From the NCBI RefSeq assembly GCF_014199625.1, contig NZ_JACHNY010000006.1, forward strand, positions 186,001-250,000: a stretch of DNA of 64,000 nucleotides. The letters run 5' to 3'. The translations under genes and the position numbers were made by a program. Each line of letters opens with the position of its first letter. Within the stretch, counting starts at the first letter, position 1. A model generated the notes under the pieces. It was not told the origin of the DNA. It ran no database searches and saw nothing but the letters and a program-made list of their open reading frames with translations. The DNA is from Sphingomonas abaci (GTDB lineage: Bacteria; Pseudomonadota; Alphaproteobacteria; Sphingomonadales; Sphingomonadaceae). This document shows positions 8,514 through 18,692 of this stretch, piece by piece.

Positions 8514-9788
8514 CCGTCGCGCGTAGAGGCCGTAGGCCGCGATCAGCAGATAGCAGACCGCCGGCAGCGCCAGCGCGAAATGCAGCGAATCGCTGGCATC
8601 GGCCAGGCTGCCGGTCAGGTACGGGATCACCGCGCCGCCGACGATCGCGGTGGCGATCACGCCCGATCCTTCCGCCGCGCGCTTGCCTAGCCCCTCGCTC
8701 GCCAGGCTGAAAATGGTCGGAAACATGATCGAGTTCATCAGCCCGATCGCCAGCAGCGACCAGCCGCTGACCAGCCCTTGCGTATTGGCGGAGAGCAGCA
8801 GCAGCGCGATCGCGCCCGAGGCCGCACCGGCCAGCACCTTGCCCGGCGACACGCGCGTCAGGATGTAGGCGCCGATGAACCGGCCGACCAACGCGCCGCC
8901 CCAGTAGAAGGGCACATGGTCACCCGCGGCCTTGTCGCTGATCCCGAACACGCCCGGCTGCATCAGGTAGTTGACGATCAGCGATCCGATCGCGACCTCC
9001 GCACCGACATAGAGGAAGATGCACGCCGTCCCCATCGCGAAGCGCGGGCGCTTCAGCAGCGTAAAGGCGTGGAACATGCCCCCCTGATGCTCCTGCTCCT
9101 CGTTCAGCCGGTTGCGTCGCGTCCAGACGACGCCCGCGATCACCAGCAGCGCGATGGCCAGGCCGATATAGGTGTGGACCACCGTGCGGGAGCTTTCCGC
9201 ACGATAGGCATCGAGCGCCGCGCCCGAAAGCGTCGCCGGGTCGACCGTCGCCAGGCCGCCCAGGATGATCGCCGAGCCGACCAGCGGGAAGAGCGTGGTG
9301 CCGAGCGAGTTGAAGCCTTGCGCGAAGGTCAGCCGCCCCGCCGCCGATTCCGGCTTGCCGAGCAGCGAGATGAGCGGGTTGGCGACGACCTGGACGATGG
9401 TGATCCCCGCCCCCAGGATGAACAGCGCGCCCAGGAACAGCGGGAAGCTGGCGTTGGCCGAGGCCGGGATGAAGGCCAGGCAGCCCAGCGTCATCGTGAC
9501 CAGCCCGATCGAAGCGGTGCGCATATAGCCCGCCTTGCGCACGATCGCGGCGGCCGGGATCGAGAACAGCGCATAGGCGAAGAAGAAGGCCGACTGGACC
9601 AGCATCGCGGTCGCATGGTCGAGCGTGAACAGTTCCTTCAGCTTAGGGATGATGATGTCGTTCAGGCTGGTGATGCCGCCGAAGATGAAGAACAGCGCGA
9701 AGACGAAGACGCGCAGGTCCGGCGCGTCATAGCCGGCCTGCGCGTCGCCGTGCGCAGCCGTGGATTGGGTGTCGATATGCATGGCCAT
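8496..9788 (-). CDS. MFS sugar transporter, GluP/FucP family
   Basis: 430 residues with about 12 hydrophobic segments. Signatures of the FucP/GluP glucose-galactose group are LFFIFGGITSLNDIIIPKLKELF near the N-terminus, AFFFAYALFSIPAAAIVRKAGY, and FAQGFNSLGTTLFPLVGS in the middle. It would import a hexose by proton symport across the inner membrane. It is convergent with the CoA-transferase and divergent from the aldolase-like gene. It lies about 1 kb from the glycoside hydrolase locus and could take up the glucose released there, but no copy of the LacI-type operator was found upstream. Confidence 0.87.
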   Translation of the reverse strand: MAMHIDTQSTAAHGDAQAGYDAPDLRVFVFALFFIFGGITSLNDIIIPKLKELFTLDHATAMLVQSAFFFAYALFSIPAAAIVRKAGYMRTASIGLVTMTLGCLAFIPASANASFPLFLGALFILGAGITIVQVVANPLISLLGKPESAAGRLTFAQGFNSLGTTLFPLVGSAIILGGLATVDPATLSGAALDAYRAESSRTVVHTYIGLAIALLVIAGVVWTRRNRLNEEQEHQGGMFHAFTLLKRPRFAMGTACIFLYVGAEVAIGSLIVNYLMQPGVFGISDKAAGDHVPFYWGGALVGRFIGAYILTRVSPGKVLAGAASGAIALLLLSANTQGLVSGWSLLAIGLMNSIMFPTIFSLASEGLGKRAAEGSGVIATAIVGGAVIPYLTGSLADASDSLHFALALPAVCYLLIAAYGLYARRSVVAA

Positions 9789-9893
9789 TTGGGCCGGTCC
9801 CCTCTTGATCTGGGCCGCCTATGACGGGCGGCGGTGATGCTGGCAATGGCGGGCGGTTCGTGCGAAGCTGCCGGCAAAACAGGAGAGAGAGCC

Positions 9894-10655
9894 ATGGCTA
9901 CCGCCGTTTCGCCTGCCGCGCGTTGCACCGCCGCCGAGTGGGAGGCGCGCCAGCAGCTCGCCGCCTGCTACCGCGTCTTCGACCTGCTCGGCTGGTCGGA
10001 GATGATCTACAACCACATCACGGTGAAGGTGCCCGACGAGGAGGGCGCGTTCCTGATCAATCCCTTCGGGCTGCATTTCTCGGAAGTGACGGCATCGAGC
10101 CTGGTCAAGATCGATATCGACGGCAACACGCTGGATGACAGCCCCTATCCGGTCAATCGCGCCGGCTTCGTCCAGCACGCGCTCTTTCACCGGCACCTGC
10201 CCGACGCGCACTGCATCATGCATACCCACACCACGGCGGGCATGGCGGTCAGTTCGCTGGAAGGTGGGTTGCAGCCGGTCAACTTCTACGCCTGCAACTT
10301 TGCCGGGCAGATCGCCTATCACGACTTCGAAGGCGTGACGGTGCGCGACGAGGAGGGCGCGCGCCTGCTGGAAAATCTCGGCAGCAAGCGGGCGATGCTG
10401 CTGCGCAACCATGGCATCCTGGTGATGGGCCGGACCCTGCCCGAGGCGTTCATCCGCCACTGGTCGCTGCAACGCGCCTGCGAGATCCAGCTCGCCACGC
10501 TGTCGATGGGCACGCCGCTGACCGTGCCGGCAGAGGTGATCGCCACGCACCAGCGCGACCTGCACCAGGCCCAGGCCCCCGGCGGCCCCGGCGCCGCCGA
10601 CTTCGCGGCGATGGTGCGGCTGGTCGACCGCCGCGACCGAAGCTGGCGGGATTGA
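9894..10655 (+). CDS. Class II aldolase/adducin-family protein
   Basis: 253 residues from the ATG at 9894, which follows a GGAGAGAG site. The aldolase/adducin domain is clear: GWSEMIYNHITVKVP, FLINPFGLHFSEVTASSLVKID, the metal-binding HTHTTAGMAVSS, and LLRNHGILVMG. In catalytic members the first two His of HTH and a later His bind zinc for cleavage of phospho-sugar substrates such as fuculose-phosphate. Many bacterial members of this subgroup have no assigned reaction. The HTH pair is intact here, so metal binding is expected. It is divergent from the sugar transporter. Confidence 0.85.
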   Translation: MATAVSPAARCTAAEWEARQQLAACYRVFDLLGWSEMIYNHITVKVPDEEGAFLINPFGLHFSEVTASSLVKIDIDGNTLDDSPYPVNRAGFVQHALFHRHLPDAHCIMHTHTTAGMAVSSLEGGLQPVNFYACNFAGQIAYHDFEGVTVRDEEGARLLENLGSKRAMLLRNHGILVMGRTLPEAFIRHWSLQRACEIQLATLSMGTPLTVPAEVIATHQRDLHQAQAPGGPGAADFAAMVRLVDRRDRSWRD

Positions 10656-10824
10656 GCGTTCAACTGCTGACGATCCTCCCATAAAGAGAGAGCGGGACCG
10701 CCCGCAGAGTGGTGGAGGGGGGGCCCGCTGGTGAGGTGAGGACCACTCGCCAGCGGCGACGCCCATTCGTCAGGCCGGCGGCCTGCCGCCTCCCGTTGCA
10801 GGGGGGCGCGAAGTGAAATACGCC

Positions 10825-12648
10825 TCACATCCGCACGATCTTCGACAGCTTCGACACGCCCGACTGGTCGAACGCCTCGACCGCGACAGAATAGCCCTGC
10901 CCCCTGGTCAGCGCGCGCAGGTCGAGCGCCCCGCCTTTTGCCAGACGCGGATCGTCGGCGAAGAGCTGATAGGTGAGCGCCAGCCGGTCCGGCCGGATGC
11001 CCCAACGGACATTGTAGCCGACCGCCCCCGGCACCAGCGCCCAGGTCACGCGGGCGTCGCGCGGGTCGGGGCTGCGCACTGCCGCGACCCTGCCCGGCGC
11101 GGCGGGCATGCGGCCCCCGGCGCTGCCGAACACGCGCAGGTCGCTGATCGCCAGATGCGCACCGCCGACATGACCATGGACATAGCGGACATAGCGGGCC
11201 CGCACCGGCGTGGGCAGTTCGAAATAGGCATTGGGCCGGTCACGCCGCCCCTGTCCCGTCTCGGTTTCCGCCAGCGGCGACCAATGGGTGCCGTCGCTCG
11301 ACGATTCCAGCCGGAACTGGGTGTAGATGTCCGGCGCATCGGCGTAGCGGCCCGCCTTATAGTCCGCGAAATTGACCTGCACCGCGCGCACCGTCTTCAC
11401 TGCGCCCAGATCGAGCGTCAGCGTCTGGCCCGGCTTGGCATCGGCGGCGACCCAGAAGCTGCGTGGATTCTCGTCCGTCACCCGGTCGGCGGTGAAGTCG
11501 CCCAGCGTCGAGGAGGCGGTGGCGCGCGCACGATAGGAGAGCAGCATCCAGCCGGTGAACAGCGACTCCGGATCGCCGACGCGGTGGTCGGGGACGTAAT
11601 GCGGGAAATCGCCGAACCGGGTCGACACCATCATCTGGCCGTCGGAGGCGAAGGCGGCGGGCCACAGGCCGACGCGACGCTCGAAGGTCCAGTTGGCCCC
11701 TATCCAGGGTGTGCCGGTATTCCACCAATTGCCCTGCGCATCCTGGAAGGTGGAGCCGTGCCCTGCCCCCTGCACGAAGCCGCCGGGCTTGTAGCCGACC
11801 GGATTATAGGGCGCGTAGGTGAACGGCCCCAGCGGCTTGTCGGACACGTACACGCCGGTGGCATAGGCGTTATATTCGGTGCCCGGCGCGCCATATTGCA
11901 GATAGTAGCGGCCGCCGACCTTGTTCATCCACGCCCCCTCCATGAAGGGCGCGATCGGCGTGCCATTGGGCAAGGTGCCGCTATGGTCCTGCCCGAACCG
12001 CTCCCAGCCATGCACGTCGGGATGCAGCGTCAGCAGCGCTCGCGTGTCGCCCCGATAGGCGAAGCGGTTCTCCGCATCGAGCGTCATGCCATAGAGCGGG
12101 AAGACGTTGGACGAATTCCAATAGAGATAATGGCCGCCATCATCGTCGACGAACACCGCCGGGTCCCAGGGACCGGCGGGGACCTGCCCCGGCTTGATCT
12201 TGTCCTCCGAGCCGGAGGGCACCGCGTTCGGCAGGGGCGGGGTGCGGCGGAGCAGATAGCGCATCGTGCCGCTCGCCGGATCGTCGGAGACGAGGATCGG
12301 CTGCTGGTGCGTCATCGACGGCCAGACATACAGGTCCTTGCCCTCGGACCAGACCGCTGGGGCGACCACGCCCTCGGCCGGCCACAGGCTGGCGGGGATG
12401 AAGCGCCAGCGGATCAGGTCGGTCGAGCGCCAATAGCCGTCCGCCAGGGTCTGGAAGAGATAATAGGCGCCCTGGTGCCGCACGATGACCGGATCGGCCC
12501 CGGTGCGATAGGACACGCCCTCATATTCCTGTTCGAAGTTGAACTTGTAATCGACATCGATCGGATTGGCATAGCTGTGCTGGGCGGTCGCCGCCCGGGC
12601 CATCGGCGCCGCGGCAGCGAGGCCGAGCAGGATCAGCGAACGAAGCAT
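10825..12648 (-). CDS. Glycoside hydrolase, GH43-like, with discoidin-like and fibronectin-like C-terminal domains
   Basis: 607 residues with signal peptide 1-19. The N-terminal five-bladed propeller carries the three acids expected for GH43: Asp52 in TGADPVIV, Asp162 in GPWDPAVFVDDD and Glu237 in FMEGAWMN. A middle region of about residues 365-500 resembles an F5/8 type C carbohydrate-binding domain (TASSTLGDFTADRVTD, LDLGAVKTVRAVQVNF, RYVRYVHGHVGG). The last 90 residues resemble fibronectin type III. It is a periplasmic or secreted exo-acting enzyme. It follows the TonB receptor on the same strand, separated by 66 bases with a strong hairpin. Exact substrate is not readable. Confidence 0.85.
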   Translation of the reverse strand: MLRSLILLGLAAAAPMARAATAQHSYANPIDVDYKFNFEQEYEGVSYRTGADPVIVRHQGAYYLFQTLADGYWRSTDLIRWRFIPASLWPAEGVVAPAVWSEGKDLYVWPSMTHQQPILVSDDPASGTMRYLLRRTPPLPNAVPSGSEDKIKPGQVPAGPWDPAVFVDDDGGHYLYWNSSNVFPLYGMTLDAENRFAYRGDTRALLTLHPDVHGWERFGQDHSGTLPNGTPIAPFMEGAWMNKVGGRYYLQYGAPGTEYNAYATGVYVSDKPLGPFTYAPYNPVGYKPGGFVQGAGHGSTFQDAQGNWWNTGTPWIGANWTFERRVGLWPAAFASDGQMMVSTRFGDFPHYVPDHRVGDPESLFTGWMLLSYRARATASSTLGDFTADRVTDENPRSFWVAADAKPGQTLTLDLGAVKTVRAVQVNFADYKAGRYADAPDIYTQFRLESSSDGTHWSPLAETETGQGRRDRPNAYFELPTPVRARYVRYVHGHVGGAHLAISDLRVFGSAGGRMPAAPGRVAAVRSPDPRDARVTWALVPGAVGYNVRWGIRPDRLALTYQLFADDPRLAKGGALDLRALTRGQGYSVAVEAFDQSGVSKLSKIVRM

Positions 12649-12679
12649 GGCGACGGCCCCCGGATGGCATGAACGAGCC

Positions 12680-12706
12680 GGGCGGGCGCTGTGGCAGCAC
12701 CCGCCC
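12680..12706 (-). other. Intercistronic GC-rich stem-loop between TonB receptor and GH43-like gene
   Basis: A 12-base-pair stem (one G-T wobble) with a 3-base loop lies in the 66-base gap. No T run follows in the reading direction. It may stabilise the receptor mRNA end or reduce read-through into the GH43-like gene. Confidence 0.5.
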
Positions 12707-12714
12707 GAAGGAGG

Positions 12715-15700
12715 TCAGAAGGAGAAGCCCGCCGACAGCTTGATCGTGCGCGGCGGATTGCCGCCGATCGCATTGGTCGAGCGCTGCGCGAAATTCGGCT
12801 CGGCCGGGTTGTCGAAGAAGTCGACATAGTTGCGATCGTTCATGACGTTCAGGATGTCGACGCGGAAACGCAGCTTGGCCTGGTCGTTGATAAAGCCGAT
12901 CGGCACATATTTGGTGAAGGCGAAGTCGAGCTGACGCCGGCCCCAGCGGTCGCCCAGGCCGTACGCCTCGCGGCCGATCAGCACGCGCTGGAATGGATCG
13001 GAGGAGTCGAGGAAGTTCTTGATGAAGGTCGGCGATTCGATCTGGAACTTCGCCGACATGGTGACGCCGATCGGCGTGTCGACGCTGCCCGCCGCAACGA
13101 AGCGGTGTCGCGGCACCCCCGACGAGCGCATGATCGGATAGTCGGCGATCTGCGCGAAATCGAGCGAATAGACCTCGCCGAACTTCCGGTTCTCGGTCGC
13201 CTGGGTGTAGGTGTAGGTGGCGTCCAGGCTCCAGGGCGAAGACCGCGACCAGCTCTTGGTCAGCTTGAAATAAGCCGAGTCCGCATCGGTCCGCAGGCCA
13301 TTGTCGCCGAGGATGATCGAGCCATAGCCGTTCGGCGCGAAGTTGAACGGCGACTGCGGCACGTCGGTGCTGCTGGTCGGATCGTTGAAGAAGAAGCTGC
13401 CGTCCGGCCGGCGATTGCCCAGCAGGAAGACGAAGCCGTCGCGGCTCTTGACGTGCGAATAGCCGACCTCCAGCTCGACCGGCGCGAAGCGGCCGCGCAG
13501 GCCCAGGCTGAACTGGTCCGAATAGGGCACCTTGAGGTCGTTCTTCAGGAAGCGAAACTCGCGTCCCCCGCCGACCGCCGCGTTCTGCAGGATCTGGCGG
13601 CCCTCGGGCGTCAGGTAGATCGGGTTCCAGGCGATGCAGGTCTGCGGATTGGCGACCGGGTCGCAGGGGTTGAGCGAGTCGTTGCCGATAAAGTTGAACG
13701 TGCGCGTCTGGAAGACGCCTTGGGTCAACTCCTGCTGGAGGAAGTCGAACTGGTTGCGGTCATAGGACCGGCCATAGCCGCCGAACACCGAGAAGCGCCC
13801 CGCCTCGTCCAGGCGATAGGTGAAGCCCAGCCGCGGCTGCCACGCGCCCTTGAACGTCTTCCGGTTGTTGCCGGTCGAGATATAGTCGTTGATGTTGTAA
13901 TCGGCGTTGTTGAGGTTCGGATAATTGGCCGGCGACACGGCGGCGATGTTCTCCGCCGGCGTCACGAAGTCCAGATAGGCGGGCGTCCGCTCATAGTCCC
14001 AGCGCAGGCCGATGTTCAGCGTCAGCCGGCTGGTGACATCCCAATCATCCTGCGCATAGAGGCCGAGCTGGAAGTTGTTGGAACGGATCTGGGGATCGGC
14101 GCCGCCGACCGCCGCGCCGAACTGGACGCGATAGGGCAGCGTGTCGTTGAAGCCGGTCTGGCTGAACGCGTTGACGTCATAGCTATATTGCGGGTTGATC
14201 AGGTTCTGCTCGATCGAGCGGAGCTGCACCCACTTGCCCTTGCCGCCGACCTTGATCGTATGGCCCTCGAACCCGGTCCAGGTGAAATCATCCTGGAAGG
14301 TCCAGCCCTTCTGCCCCTTGTTCTGGAAGCTGCTGCCGGCGCCGTAGCGCAGCAGGTCGATGCGCTGCGCCGAACTGCCGGTGCGCTGCGTCGCCTGGAG
14401 GAAATAGGTGGTGCCGTCCGTCGCCGGGGTCGGCGACCAGCGCACATCCTCGTACGACAGACGCGCGTCGTTGACCCAGTCGTCGGCGGTATGCTGCCAG
14501 CGCAACATCCCGCGCTTGTCGATCACCTTGTTCAGCGTGGCGGTGTCGGGCGCGTTGATGCCGATCGAAATCTGGTTGCCCGACTCGTTACGATACTTGC
14601 CGGTCAGCTCGATCAGGTCGCGATCGGTCGGGACGATGTCGATCTTGCCGAAATACAAATCCTCATTGAACCGCTGCGAGAAGCTGCCGAAATATTGCTG
14701 ATATTGCTGCGGCAGGGTGCTGATCGGCACGCCATTGTCAGGCCGCACGTCATAGGGGCTGTCGATCCGCTTCCCTTCATAGGTGAAAAAAAAGTGCGCC
14801 TTGTCCTTGATGATCGGGCCGCCCAACGCCGCGCCGAACTGCTTGTTGCTGGTCTTCACCTTGGGGATCGTGGTCGGAAAAATCTCGGTCGGGCGACGGT
14901 CGCGCAAATTCTGGTTGGTGAAGTCGAAAAAGCCCTCGCCATGGAACTCGTTGGTGCCCGACTTGGTGACGGCCGTAATCGCCACCGAACTCACCTGGTC
15001 GAACTCCGCCTTGTAGTTGGACGACAGGACCTGATATTCGCCAATGCCGAGCTGCGGGAACGGATTGCCGGGCGAGCTGTCCTGCCCGGTGATGCCGCTC
15101 TTCAGGACGTAGTCCTTCTGGCTGACGCCGTCGATGAAGACGTTGACGGTGCGGCTGTCCTGCGCGCCGCCCTGGATGCGCGACTCTCCATTGGCGCCCT
15201 CGATGAAGCGCACGCCCGGCGCCAGATCGGCGAAGGCCAGGAAGTTGCGGTTGTTCTGCGGCAGTTGCTCGATCAGCCGCTGGGTGATGTTGATGCCGAC
15301 CTGCCCGCCCGACAGCGAGCGGATGCGCGAACCGGTGACGATGATGTCGCCGGCCGGCGCGGCCTGCCCCGCCTCGGTCGCGCCCGGCGCGCCCTCCGCC
15401 GTCTCGCCCGTGCCGGCCTGGCCGGTCGCACCCTGCCCGCCCGCCGCGGCGGGGGCGGCGGCGGGCGCGCTCAGGTCGATGTCGAGCCCGGCATTCTGGC
15501 CGACGCGCAAGGTGAAGTCGTCGGAGTTGCGGGTGCCGTTCTGCGACCGCACCTCCAGCCGGTACGTGCCCGCGCGTAGCGAGGGGAAGTTGTAGGTGCC
15601 GTCGGCGGCGAGCGGCACGGTGCGGCGATAGCCGGTACCGACCTCGACGATCGTCACATCCTGCACCGGATTGCCGGCGGCCGCCGTGATGCGACCGCGC

Positions 15701-15807
15701 AGCGCCGCCTGGCCGACCTGGGCCGTGGCGGCGACCGGCAGCAGAACCGCGCCGGTCGCCAGCGTCGTGGCGGCGATCAGCGCGGCGCGAAACATGGTCT
15801 TGCTCAT
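12715..15807 (-). CDS. Large TonB-dependent receptor with carboxypeptidase-regulatory-like N-terminus
   Basis: 1030 residues from the ATG at 15807. The start is supported by a GGGGAA site eight bases upstream and by the signal peptide MSKTMFRAALIAATTLATGA. Residues about 30-120 form a beta-sandwich domain (LRGRITAAAGNPVQDVTIVEV, YNFPSLRAGTYRLEV) as in Oar/SusC-like receptors. A Gly/Ala-rich linker, the TonB box region DIIVTGSRI, and a plug and barrel follow, ending RTIKLSAGFSF. It would import an oligosaccharide. Two LacI-type operators lie about 180-215 bases upstream. It is first in a unit with the GH43-like gene, so its ligand is probably the glycan degraded by this locus. Confidence 0.88.
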   Translation of the reverse strand: MSKTMFRAALIAATTLATGAVLLPVAATAQVGQAALRGRITAAAGNPVQDVTIVEVGTGYRRTVPLAADGTYNFPSLRAGTYRLEVRSQNGTRNSDDFTLRVGQNAGLDIDLSAPAAAPAAAGGQGATGQAGTGETAEGAPGATEAGQAAPAGDIIVTGSRIRSLSGGQVGINITQRLIEQLPQNNRNFLAFADLAPGVRFIEGANGESRIQGGAQDSRTVNVFIDGVSQKDYVLKSGITGQDSSPGNPFPQLGIGEYQVLSSNYKAEFDQVSSVAITAVTKSGTNEFHGEGFFDFTNQNLRDRRPTEIFPTTIPKVKTSNKQFGAALGGPIIKDKAHFFFTYEGKRIDSPYDVRPDNGVPISTLPQQYQQYFGSFSQRFNEDLYFGKIDIVPTDRDLIELTGKYRNESGNQISIGINAPDTATLNKVIDKRGMLRWQHTADDWVNDARLSYEDVRWSPTPATDGTTYFLQATQRTGSSAQRIDLLRYGAGSSFQNKGQKGWTFQDDFTWTGFEGHTIKVGGKGKWVQLRSIEQNLINPQYSYDVNAFSQTGFNDTLPYRVQFGAAVGGADPQIRSNNFQLGLYAQDDWDVTSRLTLNIGLRWDYERTPAYLDFVTPAENIAAVSPANYPNLNNADYNINDYISTGNNRKTFKGAWQPRLGFTYRLDEAGRFSVFGGYGRSYDRNQFDFLQQELTQGVFQTRTFNFIGNDSLNPCDPVANPQTCIAWNPIYLTPEGRQILQNAAVGGGREFRFLKNDLKVPYSDQFSLGLRGRFAPVELEVGYSHVKSRDGFVFLLGNRRPDGSFFFNDPTSSTDVPQSPFNFAPNGYGSIILGDNGLRTDADSAYFKLTKSWSRSSPWSLDATYTYTQATENRKFGEVYSLDFAQIADYPIMRSSGVPRHRFVAAGSVDTPIGVTMSAKFQIESPTFIKNFLDSSDPFQRVLIGREAYGLGDRWGRRQLDFAFTKYVPIGFINDQAKLRFRVDILNVMNDRNYVDFFDNPAEPNFAQRSTNAIGGNPPRTIKLSAGFSF

Positions 15808-15986
15808 GTCGAAGATTCCCCTGTCCGGCCCGAGGCCGTTCTGTTCTGTCGTGCGGGCCGTAGCGGCGACCGACGCGCGAGCGGACGGGATGCGCGTCGA
15901 TCGGCGACGCCAAGCGAAGGCCATCATGCTGTCCCTCATCATCCTCTCCCACGCGGCCGAGGCGGTGCGCCCCTGACCCTTGAGGC

Positions 15987-16002
15987 ATGTAACCGCTTAC
16001 AT
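15987..16002. promoter_or_regulatory. LacI-family operator, copy A
   Basis: ATGTAA-CCGC-TTACAT has perfect 6-base arms. It matches the TGTAACCGGTTACA consensus used by LacI-type regulators, apart from one central base. It lies upstream of the TonB receptor; the likely binder is the LacI protein encoded at 17521-18534. Confidence 0.7.
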
Positions 16003-16009
16003 GCTCGCG

Positions 16010-16023
16010 GAAACCGGTTACAT
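16010..16023. promoter_or_regulatory. LacI-family operator, copy B
   Basis: AACCGGTT palindromic core with a full right arm (GGTTACAT) and a degenerate left arm. It is 22 bases from copy A, centre to centre. That is about two helical turns, so the two sites lie on the same face and could bind cooperatively. Confidence 0.6.
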
Positions 16024-16114
16024 CCGGCGCGGGCGCGGTTCAATCACTCTGATGACGGGATTGTTAAACAAGCCAGAATGTGGCCGACATGCAACAGTTT
16101 AGGCAGGCCGCCGC

Positions 16115-17520
<1,406 letters not shown>

Positions 17521-17524
<4 letters not shown>

Positions 17525-18534
17525 GCGTGCGGCTCGCCGGCGGCGCCGGTGGTGGCCCGGACGATCAGCCGGGGGGTGATCATGTCGATCATCATGTCGG
17601 ACGCCTTGCCCTCTATGTCGTCGAACAGCCGCGTCATCGCACGGCCGCCGATCTCGTCGATGCCGACCTGCACCGTGGTCAGCGACAGGAAGCGGGCGAG
17701 CGGCACGTCATCGAACCCCGCCACCGCGACGCGGCCGGGCACGTCGACGCCCGCCTCGCGCAGCACGTGCAGCGCGCCCAGCGCCACCATGTCGTTGGCG
17801 GCGACGATTGCGTCGAACCTCTCGCCCGAGGCCAGCAGGTCGCGCGCCGCGCCCTCCCCCGCTTCCTGGAAGAAGCTGCCCGGAATGATCCGGGGCGGGC
17901 GGCCGGGCAGATGCTGGGCGAGTGCTTCGACGAACGCCTCGCGCCGTTCGGTGGCGTCGATATTGCCCTCCGGCCCCGCGACATGGACGAGCGCGCGGCG
18001 GCCGGTGGCGACCAGATGCGCGACCACCGCCTCGACGCCAGCGCGATTGTCGATCGCCACCGCCGCGCGCGTGCCGGCATTGGGGCTGGCGATCAGCACG
18101 GCCGGGATGCCGACCGGCAGCACCGCCTCCACCGCCGCCGGGTCGAGGCCGGGGGCCATCACGATCATGCCGTCGACGCGCCCCCGCATGCTGCGCATCG
18201 CCTGCGCCGCCTGCTCCGCATCGGCATGCATGTTGGACAGCAGCAGATGATAGCCGCGCCGCCCCGCCTCGCGATCCATGCCGCGCACGATCTCCGAGAA
18301 GAACTCGCCATGCAGGTCGGGGATGACGACGCCTACCGCATGGGTGCGCGCCATGCTGAGGCTGCGCGCGCCGGCATGGGGGACATAGCCCAGCGCCTCG
18401 GCGGCGGCGAGCACCCGCTCCCGCGCGTCGGGATGGACATTGGCATGGCCGTTGAACACGCGCGACACCGACGCCACCGACAATTCGGCCCGCGCCGCCA
18501 CATCGCGGATCGTCGCCCCAGCCTTGCGCATCAT
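17521..18534 (-). CDS. LacI-family transcriptional regulator
   Basis: 337 residues. The N-terminal helix-turn-helix ATIRDVAARAELSVASVSRVFNGHANVHPDARERVLAAAEALGY and hinge (GARSLSMARTHAVGVVIPDL) are textbook LacI/GalR. A periplasmic-binding-protein-like effector domain follows (AIVAANDMVALGALHVLREAGVDVPGRVAVAGFDDVP). It is followed directly by the GH144-type gene and faces the beta-glucosidase gene across operator copy C. It probably represses the whole locus, including the TonB receptor, until a sugar released from the glycan binds. Confidence 0.93.
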
Positions 18535-18619
18535 CCCTCCTCATGTCCGAACCGTCCAGGCCGGATCATGGCGTAAAAACCCTGACCCGGCGATTGCCAG
18601 ATCGGGCCATTGGCGTCTA

Positions 18620-18633
18620 GGTAACCGGTTACA
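18620..18633. promoter_or_regulatory. LacI-family operator, copy C
   Basis: GTAACCGGTTAC is a perfect 12-base palindrome, placed 86 bases upstream of lacI on one side and 60 bases upstream of the beta-glucosidase gene on the other. One bound repressor could control both divergent promoters. Confidence 0.75.
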
Positions 18634-18692
18634 CGGGGCGGTCAAATGTAAAATGCGCCGCGTCCGACGACCGACTTGGGAGAGAGTTTGAG

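Larger units (their letters stand above)
15808..16114 (-). promoter_or_regulatory. Promoter and leader region of the large TonB receptor
   Basis: 307 bases without a gene, between the end of the GH144-family gene and the receptor start. Two LacI-type half-palindromes lie at 15987-16002 and 16010-16023. On the reverse strand a TTGAAC hexamer is followed after 17 bases by TAACCG inside the upstream operator, a possible promoter that the repressor would cover. About 170 bases of leader would then precede the receptor. Confidence 0.45.

Noticed and set aside
12691..15579. 962-residue open frame on the + strand
   Set aside because: It lies antisense to the large TonB receptor, whose translation has signal peptide, plug and barrel. 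Long antisense frames are expected in GC-rich genes.
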